From Gaoshiqia sp050298035 (GTDB taxonomy: Bacteria > Bacteroidota > Bacteroidia > Bacteroidales > Prolixibacteraceae), in NCBI GenBank assembly GCA_050298035.1, contig JBNKTK010000067.1, forward strand, positions 1 to 20,024: DNA of 20,024 nucleotides, in the 5' to 3' direction. Position numbers and translations under genes: made by a program. Within the stretch, counting starts at the first letter, position 1; each line of letters begins with the position of its first letter. Of this stretch, positions 14,502-20,024 are shown piece by piece. The notes beneath the pieces are model-generated. The model saw nothing but the letters and a program-made list of their open reading frames with translations. It did no database searches and was not told the origin of the DNA.

Positions 14502-15026
14502 ATGGAAAACAAAGACACGAAACAATGGTTCGCGGTGTATACCAAGAGCAGAGCAGAAAAAAAGGCTTTAAAAGAGCTTACCGACAAAGGTATCGAGGCT
14601 TATTTGCCCTTGCACAGAACGTTAAGGCAGTGGAGCGACAGGAAGAAACTGGTTGAACTGCCTTTTATCCCGGGGTATCTTTTTGTCCACATTTCCAGGA
14701 AAGAATACGATCAGACCCTCTATGTTGACAATGTTGTTTGCTTTATTACATTTGAGGGGAAAGCTGTACCTGTCAGGGATGATGAAATTGCAGTGCTTAA
14801 AAAAATCCTTCAACAAGACCAGATAAAAGCAGAACTTACCCGCGAAGACCTCTCGCCGGGACAAATCGTCGAAATAATCTCAGGGCCTCTGATGGGAATA
14901 AAAGGAGAGTTGATCAGCATTCATGGGAAAAACAAAGTCGGGGTGCGTATCCCTGAAATTGAGTGCACGATCATGGTTGAGGTCCCTATTTCTCAATTGG
15001 TGATTTACCATAACACGAACGCGTAA
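14502..15026 (+). CDS. UpxY-family transcription antiterminator (NusG-like)
   Basis: 174 residues from ATG 14502. UpxY proteins are specialised NusG paralogues that bind RNA polymerase and prevent early termination in their own capsule or exopolysaccharide operon. Seen: an NGN domain (about 8-104) beginning KQWFAVYTKSRAEKKA, with AYLPLHRTLRQWSDRKK and LPFIPGYLFV, and a C-terminal KOW-type domain (about 118-165) with SPGQIVEIISGPLMGIKGEL. The frame extends to an ATG at 14409, but those 31 extra residues (cysteine-, glycine- and alanine-rich) are unlike the family, which starts just before the W-F-A-V strand; 14496 is another possible start. It is placed at the head of the polysaccharide genes, as expected of UpxY. 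Confidence 0.9.
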   Translation: MENKDTKQWFAVYTKSRAEKKALKELTDKGIEAYLPLHRTLRQWSDRKKLVELPFIPGYLFVHISRKEYDQTLYVDNVVCFITFEGKAVPVRDDEIAVLKKILQQDQIKAELTREDLSPGQIVEIISGPLMGIKGELISIHGKNKVGVRIPEIECTIMVEVPISQLVIYHNTNA

Positions 15027-15473
15027 TATGATTCTTCTAATATTGCCCTTCATACTTCATTATTTTTAAATCATTATTTGCAGTTTAATATTGAGTAATT
15101 TATTTATTCATTATATTTGGGAATATTTTATGGTTGAATATTGTTGTGCATTGATCATCAGTCGTATATTTTACTTGTATTGATTGAATCATTAACAAAA
15201 GGGTATATTTTTTTTGTTTTTGCTGATGATTGAATGAATGTGCGGCAACGACTTATTCCGATTGGGACTGAGGAGGCGAAGCCGTGAAATACCTGAATGA
15301 ATTAACAAAAAACAGATATATTTTTTTTTGTGTCAATGCTTGTTTTGATCAGCTTGTTTCCCACAGAATTTCCTGTTTGTCAATCAATTTTTAGAGGGTG
15401 GAGATTTTAAATTTATTCTATTCAAAATCAATCTGCCTGAATATATTTGTATATTCATTTCAACAATAGATTT
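15027..15473. other. AT-rich intergenic region with repeated motif
   Basis: About 450 bp between upxY and the winged-helix gene. It contains two related segments 110 bp apart, ATTAACAAAA followed by TATAT and a long T-run (15191-15216 and 15301-15330), and a short inverted repeat ATCATCAG/CTGATGAT (15154-15161 and 15223-15230). No gene was recognised. Such leader DNA inside an UpxY-controlled operon could be where antitermination acts, but the sequence alone does not show that. Confidence 0.45.
15442..15449 (+). promoter_or_regulatory. -7 promoter element of the winged-helix gene
   Basis: TATATTTG fits the TAnnTTTG box exactly. No clear TTTG lies 19-21 bp upstream, so the match is partial. 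Transcription would begin near 15456, 18 nt before the ATG at 15474. The box contains the TTG (15447) that would start the longest frame, making that start unlikely. Confidence 0.55.
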
Positions 15474-16019
15474 ATGCTTGATGCCCTGATTACTTCCAAA
15501 ACCAGGATTAAGATTTTACTCAAATTTTTTCTGAACAAGAATAACAAAAGCTACTTGCGAGGACTTGAACAGGAATTCGATGAATCATCAAATGCTATTC
15601 GGGTTGAATTGAACCGGTTTGAGAAGGCCGGTTTGTTGAGGAGTTCTGTTGAAGGCAACAAGAAATATTTTCAGGCGAATACCGAACACCCCCTCTTTAA
15701 CGACATCAATAGTATTTTGCTAAAAATGGTAGGGATTGATACCATTATCGAAAATATTACAAGCAAATTAGGGGAAATTGATGCGGCATATCTTGTTGGT
15801 GATTTTGCTAAGGGCACCGACTCGAAGATAATCGATTTGGTGTTGGTTGGTCGTGAAATGAATATTGCCGCTATTAATAAATACATTGAAAAGGCAGAAA
15901 AGATAATCAAACGCAAAATTCGTTATATCAGCATTAAAAGAGAAGAGATGGCAGATTATTTTGAAAAGACCCCTACTTTATTGATTTGGTCGAGCGAATC
16001 GGGTACAAAGGCGGTGTAA
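15474..16019 (+). CDS. Winged-helix regulator with nucleotidyltransferase-like domain
   Basis: 181 residues from ATG 15474. Residues 1-70 form a winged helix-turn-helix: SKTRIKILLKFFLN, a recognition region EQEFDESSNAIRVELNRFEKAGLL, and a wing EGNKKYFQANT. Residues about 104-155 have the minimal nucleotidyltransferase fold: YLVGDFAKGTDSKIIDLVLVG corresponds to the usual GSxARG...SDIDL, but the first motif is GDFAKG and only one of the paired acidic residues (Asp121) remains, so catalysis is doubtful. I recall this two-domain type from Bacteroidota polysaccharide loci. It probably regulates the locus; the ligand is unknown. The start at ATG 15474 is chosen over TTG 15447 because of the promoter box. 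Confidence 0.8.
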   Translation: MLDALITSKTRIKILLKFFLNKNNKSYLRGLEQEFDESSNAIRVELNRFEKAGLLRSSVEGNKKYFQANTEHPLFNDINSILLKMVGIDTIIENITSKLGEIDAAYLVGDFAKGTDSKIIDLVLVGREMNIAAINKYIEKAEKIIKRKIRYISIKREEMADYFEKTPTLLIWSSESGTKAV

Positions 16020-16143
16020 AGATCAGCCGTGGTCTTCGGGATCGTTTTCGATCACCGGAGGTTGTTCAATCAGACTTTGAAGTACGAGAAAGGTAGAAAT
16101 ATAACCAACTCAAAATATTGTTCATCCCCGAAATGTGTAAAAT

Positions 16144-16542
16144 ATGGAAAAGCAATATAACATAGCAGTAGATTTTGACGGAACCATCGTGGAGCATAAG
16201 TACCCAAAGATTGGCAGGGAGATCCCTTTTGCCATTCATACGTTGAAGGCATTGCAGGCAAAAGGGCACCGGTTAATCCTTTGGACTTTCAGGGCAGGGA
16301 CAGAACTGGAGGATGCTATTGATTTTTGTCAGTCGAACGGGCTTGAGTTTTATGCCGTCAATAAGAACTATCCCGAAGAAAAGATGAACGATCATATCAG
16401 CCGGAAAATTTTGGCTGACATCTACATTGATGACCGGAACATTGGCGGCTTGCCTTCCTGGACTGAAATTTACCATACAATCCACCCCGAAGAGGCAGTT
16501 GGGGCTCCAAAGTCTACTTCAAAATGGAAATGGTTTAAATGA
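16144..16542 (+). CDS. Small capless HAD-superfamily hydrolase
   Basis: 132 residues, a compact HAD phosphatase-type protein. Motif I is AVDFDGTIV with nucleophile Asp10 and acid/base Asp12; motif II is Thr48 (LWTFRAG); a lysine in SRKIL (Lys88) may serve as motif III; motif IV is IYIDDRN (Asp96-Asp97). There is no inserted cap domain, so it resembles the small Bacteroides HAD proteins of the BT0820 type. The substrate is unknown: a sugar phosphate or nucleotide is possible given its place in a polysaccharide operon, but that is inference. It lies 124 bp after the winged-helix gene and 110 bp before the Wza-like gene on the same strand. Confidence 0.85.
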   Translation: MEKQYNIAVDFDGTIVEHKYPKIGREIPFAIHTLKALQAKGHRLILWTFRAGTELEDAIDFCQSNGLEFYAVNKNYPEEKMNDHISRKILADIYIDDRNIGGLPSWTEIYHTIHPEEAVGAPKSTSKWKWFK

Positions 16543-16611
16543 TAAACTTTCGGGCTTTGTTAATGAAAGTACTATCCTCGATTTTTTTATACAAATCCAA
16601 TGATCAACACG

Positions 16612-16625
16612 CCAGGCCTGCCTGG
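16612..16625. repeat. Short GC-rich hairpin upstream of the Wza-like gene
   Basis: CCAGG-CCTG-CCTGG is a perfect 5-bp stem, more GC-rich than its surroundings, lying 28 bp before the Wza-like start. There is no U-run, so it is not a terminator. It may be a leader hairpin or operator; function unknown. Confidence 0.3.
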
Positions 16626-16652
16626 TGAACGAATGCGAAAATAACAGTCTAA

Positions 16653-17462
16653 ATGAGAACAATGAAAACGTTACAAAAAAAAGTCAGCTTACCTCTGTTT
16701 GTGCTATTGGGGATACTTACCCTGATTTCCTGCCGGAACAGTCAGGAACTGATTTACATGCAGAATGCTGCCAACCAGGAAATGCTCCGTGTGCTTGGTG
16801 ATACGGTCACCCAATATATCATTAAGCCGGGCGATATCCTTTACGTCAGCATCAAGTCGATGAATGCCGAGGTTAACGCCATGTTTAACCCCGAAGCCAC
16901 CATGGAGGCTCAAAGCATGAGCTCATATCAAAAATTCACGACACCGCAGGGAGCATACCTTTACGGGTTCGAGGTTAACGAGGGAGGCATGTTGAACCTG
17001 CCTGTGTTGGGCGACATTCCTGTTGCCGGGCATCCACAGAATGAAATTGAGAAGATTGTTCAGCAGGTGGCCGATAAATACCTGAAGGAAGCCATTGTAA
17101 AAGTCAAATTGCTGAATTACCGGGTAACGGTCATGGGCGAGGTAAGGTCTCCCGGGGTGTATTACAATTACAACAATAACTTTAGTGTGCTGGATGCCAT
17201 TGCTATGGCCAATGGGAATACCGATTATGCCAGCATTAAGCATGTGCTGGTGCTTCGGCCTTTGCCCGAGGGGAATAAAGCCACCCTGCTCGACCTGTCC
17301 GACAAAAATGTATTTCTTTCCGAAGCGTTCTACCTGCATCCGAACGACTATGTTTTTGTTGAGCCGGACAAATACAAAAACTTCCAGTTGAACAGCCAGG
17401 CCTATTCCATGTTTCTTTCGTCCATCAGCCTGATGCTGGCGGTACTGGGATTTCTGCTGTAA
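16653..17462 (+). CDS. Wza-like polysaccharide export lipoprotein
   Basis: 269 residues; an outer-membrane polysaccharide export (OPX) protein. A lipoprotein signal ends in LTLISC with lipidated Cys27. Next comes the Poly_export domain (about residues 45-145: YIIKPGDILYVSIKS, then GYEVNEGGMLNLPVLGDIPVAG-like strands seen here as FEVNEGGMLNLPVLGDI). An SLBB-type domain follows (about 150-235: VTVMGEVRSPGVYYNYNNNFSVLDAIAMANG, then HPNDYVFVEP). The last 20 residues are hydrophobic (MFLSSISLMLAVLGFLL), as often in the short Bacteroidota OPX proteins. The start at 16653 is uncertain against the ATG at 16662. It is paired with the Wzc-like kinase downstream, the usual arrangement. Confidence 0.92.
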   Translation: MRTMKTLQKKVSLPLFVLLGILTLISCRNSQELIYMQNAANQEMLRVLGDTVTQYIIKPGDILYVSIKSMNAEVNAMFNPEATMEAQSMSSYQKFTTPQGAYLYGFEVNEGGMLNLPVLGDIPVAGHPQNEIEKIVQQVADKYLKEAIVKVKLLNYRVTVMGEVRSPGVYYNYNNNFSVLDAIAMANGNTDYASIKHVLVLRPLPEGNKATLLDLSDKNVFLSEAFYLHPNDYVFVEPDKYKNFQLNSQAYSMFLSSISLMLAVLGFLL

Positions 17463-17537
17463 GCCGGGACAAGCATTCAATTGACTTTGGAAAAAACGAA
17501 CCTGAATAAAAACAAAAGATTTACAATACCAACTCAA

Positions 17538-19946
17538 ATGACAAATAATTCCTTTCAACAAGTACCACAACATCAGCAGGAAGATGAAGTTGACCTGAAA
17601 CGCTTGTTTTTCCTCCTTCTTCGCCATTGGTACTGGCTGGCCATCTGCATGGTCCTGGGTGTTGCTGGCGGCTGGTTTTGGGGGCAAACAAAACACCAGG
17701 CCTATTCCATCGATACCAGCATTATTGTTCCCGATAAAAGCAATGGGTTTGACCTGGAAAATATTTTCGAGAAAAGCGTGTCCGGTTCATCCAGTCAGTC
17801 GATAAATAATGAGATTGAGCTGTTAAAGTCGTTTACCCTTAACCACCGGGTGGTGGAAAACCTGAATTGGCGTACAGCCTGGTACGAGAAAGATTTCTTC
17901 AGATGGAAAGGGCTTTACACGCGTGAACCGTTCCTGGTGCAAGAGTTGGAAACAGGGAATAACGCCGAGAACGTGGCGATCACAATCCATCCCCTTGAAA
18001 ATGGGAAGTATGATATCTCTGTTGATGGGGACGGCATCGTGAATAATGAGCGAGTTGATATTAACTTTTCTGCAACCGGAACTTTCGGACAGCCGTTCGA
18101 GAACCAATTCTTTCATTTTGTTCTCCATAAAAAGGATGACAAACAGCCGGTAGACGGGAAAAGTTATCGTTTCTTTTTTCAAAATGCCAACGGACAGACC
18201 TTTTCGCACCTAAAGAGGATCAACGTTAGCCAGACCGATAAGAACGGCGAGGTTATCCGCATTTCAATTGACGGGGTGGAACCTTTGCGCGAGATCCATT
18301 ACCTGAACGAACTGGTACGGGAGTATATGGGGTTGAAACTGGAGCAGCAAACCGAAACCCAGAAACGCTCTCTTGAGTTTATCGACAAACAATTGTCGGG
18401 TATCTCTGACTCACTGAGCGCGGCCGGGACAAACTTCTCCGAATTTAGGTCAAAGAACCAGCTGCTTGATGTGAGCGCCCAGGGGAACATTGTGATGGAA
18501 CAGTTGAGCGACATTGAAAAAGAACGGTCGCAACAACAGATACAACTGGACTATTTCCGCAACTTGCTGGTCTATCTCGATAAAAACGAAAATATTAAAC
18601 AGCTGGTTTCCCCTTCTGTCGTGGGTATTGAAGACCCGGGGCTGAATTCTTTGGTATTGAAGTTGTCCGAACTTTACAGCCGTCGCGAGGTGATCTCGTT
18701 CAGCGCCAGGGAAAACACGCCAACACTGATTTTGCTGAACAACGAAATCAACCAGGCCAATAAACTGTTGCGTGAGAACCTGGTCAACCTGATCGACAAT
18801 GCCCAGCAGGCCATTAAAAGCCTCGAAAGGCGTTATCAAAATATCAGCAGCCAGTTGAACAACCTGCCCGGGAAGGAACAGCAACTGATCAACATTCAAC
18901 GTCAGTTTGAACTGACCAACGAAATTTACACCTTCATGCTGCAGAAACGGGCAGAAATTGAAATTTCCCTCGCTTCAACAGTTGTTGATATCCAGGTGAT
19001 TGATCCGGCAAGGATGGAGCGTATTTTGCCAACAGGCATGTCCCTAACAGTTTTACTGGCGCTTGGTGCACTTCTTGGTCTGGCCTTACCTGCCCTGATC
19101 ATTCTTTTGGGTGATATGTTTAACTCGAAAATCCACATGCAGGAAGATGTTGAAAAGCTCACCCCGTTGACCATCATCGGGAATGTTTTGCATAGTCGCC
19201 ATGCATCGGAGTTGGTTGTGTATGAGTATCCCACTGCCCCTATTTCAGAATCATACCGGACCATCCGGACCAACCTGCAGTATAAATTTACCAAAACAAG
19301 CGAAAAGGTCATAGGTATTCATTCCATTGTGCCGGGCGAGGGGAAATCATTCAGTGCGACCAACCTGTCCAGTATTTTGGCCATGAACAACAAAAAAGTG
19401 TTGCTCATCGGGTGTGACCTTCGAAAACCGCGTCTGCATCAAATCTTTGGAGTTGCAAATGAAACAGGACTGAGTAACTACCTGGTTGGTCACAGTTCAA
19501 TGGAGGAGATCGTCATAGAAACCACAATTGATAATCTTTTTTTGGTTCCCTCCGGGCCTGTTCCGCCAAACCCTGCCGAGTTGCTCGAACGGGAACGGTT
19601 TAACGAATTGATGGAGTGGGCAAAGAAAAATTTTGATTACATCATTCTCGATAATGCCCCTGTATCGATGGTAACCGATGGGTTGATCACCAGCCGCGTG
19701 TGCGACCTCAACATCTTTATCCTGCGTTATGGCGTTAGCCGGAAAAGCCAGCTTAAGTTTACCAACGAACTGGCCCATAAAGGGGTGATGAAAAATCCTG
19801 CCCTGGTTATCAACGACATTAAACTTGATGGCTTTGGTTATGGTTACGGTTATGGTAACTCCTACAAATATGCTTATGGTAAAGGATATTACATGGCCGG
19901 GGAAAAGTCTAAGAAGAAGGAGAAAGGGTTGTTTTGGTGGAATTGA
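17538..19946 (+). CDS. Wzc-like polysaccharide co-polymerase / BY-type tyrosine autokinase
   Basis: 802 residues from ATG 17538; it sets chain length and controls export of the polysaccharide at the inner membrane. An N-terminal Wzz domain follows transmembrane helix WYWLAICMVLGVAGGWFW. Then come a long periplasmic coiled-coil region ending in the GNVR-type segment (LPGKEQQLINIQRQFELTNEIYTFMLQKR) and a second helix (MSLTVLLALGALLGLALPALIILLG). The cytoplasmic BY-kinase has Walker A PGEGKS (599-604), Walker A' CDLRKP (Asp627) and Walker B IILDNAP (Asp705). The C-terminal tail carries eight tyrosines in GFGYGYGYGNSYKYAYGKGYY, the autophosphorylation cluster. The longest frame begins at TTG 17481, but the 19 extra residues are poorly matched, so ATG 17538 is preferred. 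Confidence 0.93.
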   Translation: MTNNSFQQVPQHQQEDEVDLKRLFFLLLRHWYWLAICMVLGVAGGWFWGQTKHQAYSIDTSIIVPDKSNGFDLENIFEKSVSGSSSQSINNEIELLKSFTLNHRVVENLNWRTAWYEKDFFRWKGLYTREPFLVQELETGNNAENVAITIHPLENGKYDISVDGDGIVNNERVDINFSATGTFGQPFENQFFHFVLHKKDDKQPVDGKSYRFFFQNANGQTFSHLKRINVSQTDKNGEVIRISIDGVEPLREIHYLNELVREYMGLKLEQQTETQKRSLEFIDKQLSGISDSLSAAGTNFSEFRSKNQLLDVSAQGNIVMEQLSDIEKERSQQQIQLDYFRNLLVYLDKNENIKQLVSPSVVGIEDPGLNSLVLKLSELYSRREVISFSARENTPTLILLNNEINQANKLLRENLVNLIDNAQQAIKSLERRYQNISSQLNNLPGKEQQLINIQRQFELTNEIYTFMLQKRAEIEISLASTVVDIQVIDPARMERILPTGMSLTVLLALGALLGLALPALIILLGDMFNSKIHMQEDVEKLTPLTIIGNVLHSRHASELVVYEYPTAPISESYRTIRTNLQYKFTKTSEKVIGIHSIVPGEGKSFSATNLSSILAMNNKKVLLIGCDLRKPRLHQIFGVANETGLSNYLVGHSSMEEIVIETTIDNLFLVPSGPVPPNPAELLERERFNELMEWAKKNFDYIILDNAPVSMVTDGLITSRVCDLNIFILRYGVSRKSQLKFTNELAHKGVMKNPALVINDIKLDGFGYGYGYGNSYKYAYGKGYYMAGEKSKKKEKGLFWWN

Positions 19947-19950
19947 TGCT

Positions 19951-19993
19951 ATTAGTCATTGGTCCCGATAGCTATCGGGATTAGTCATTGGTC
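19951..19993. repeat. 18-bp palindrome between 14-bp direct repeats
   Basis: TCCCGATAGCTATCGGGA (19963-19980) is a perfect palindrome. ATTAGTCATTGGTC occurs at 19951-19964 and again at 19980-19993, and degenerate copies of the same motif (GTCACTGGTCAATAGTCAC) continue to about 20010. It lies right after the kinase stop codon and has no U-run, so it is not a standard terminator. It looks like an intergenic repeat array of the kind scattered through some Bacteroidota genomes. Confidence 0.7.
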
Positions 19994-20024
19994 ACTGGTC
20001 AATAGTCACTGTCCCCATATCTCC

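Noticed and set aside
16040..16053. GATCG-TTTT-CGATC hairpin after the winged-helix gene
   Set aside because: It has a perfect 5-bp stem but no following T-run and is too short to call a terminator with confidence.

Overview
The window looks like chromosomal DNA from a Bacteroidota bacterium, most likely in or near the Bacteroidales/Marinilabiliales (inference from gene families, not a database match). Lineage signs are the Bacteroidota-type omega subunit (RpoZ), a PorD-family type IX secretion protein, an UpxY-type NusG-like antiterminator, a serine palmitoyltransferase-like alpha-oxoamine synthase, and promoters of the TTTG-N19-TAnnTTTG type instead of -35/-10 boxes with Shine-Dalgarno sequences. 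No rRNA, CRISPR array, intact insertion sequence or phage gene was seen.

Layout. (1) 1-3521 is the end of a carbohydrate-utilisation cluster: a zinc-dependent medium-chain dehydrogenase, a 5'-truncated glycoside hydrolase remnant ending in an F5/8 type C domain, and a secreted GH43-like beta-propeller protein. (2) 3522-4364 holds no large gene. It contains a structured block of unknown nature and a tRNA-Pro(GGG) on the minus strand with its own promoter and terminator, back to back with the trxB promoter. (3) 4365-6722 has trxB converging on an alpha-oxoamine synthase gene across a strong bidirectional terminator. (4) 6838-11857 is a compact housekeeping operon, bamD-rpoZ-coaBC-porD-recN, with gaps of 8, 14, 48 and 12 bp, divergent from the synthase gene. 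(5) 11888-19946 is the front of an exopolysaccharide/capsule locus. It begins with a minus-strand WecA-like glycosyl-phosphate transferase, then about 950 bp of AT-rich sequence. The plus-strand genes follow: a small unknown protein, UpxY, a winged-helix/nucleotidyltransferase-fold regulator, a small HAD hydrolase, a Wza-like export lipoprotein and a Wzc-like tyrosine autokinase. The window ends in a palindrome flanked by short direct repeats.

How the genes work together. The WecA-like enzyme would load the first sugar-phosphate on undecaprenyl phosphate. UpxY would let RNA polymerase read through the long locus. Wzc controls chain length and Wza exports the chain. Glycosyltransferases and flippase are expected beyond position 20024. 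BamD (outer-membrane assembly) and PorD (type IX secretion) are both envelope functions, co-transcribed here with CoA synthesis and DNA repair.

I found no clearly new system. The most useful observations are promoter elements that rule out two upstream TTG starts, a truncated glycoside hydrolase, an unexplained structured block at 3678-3900, an unrecognised small gene directly ahead of upxY, a degenerate nucleotidyltransferase-fold regulator in the polysaccharide locus, and two active-site substitutions in CoaBC.
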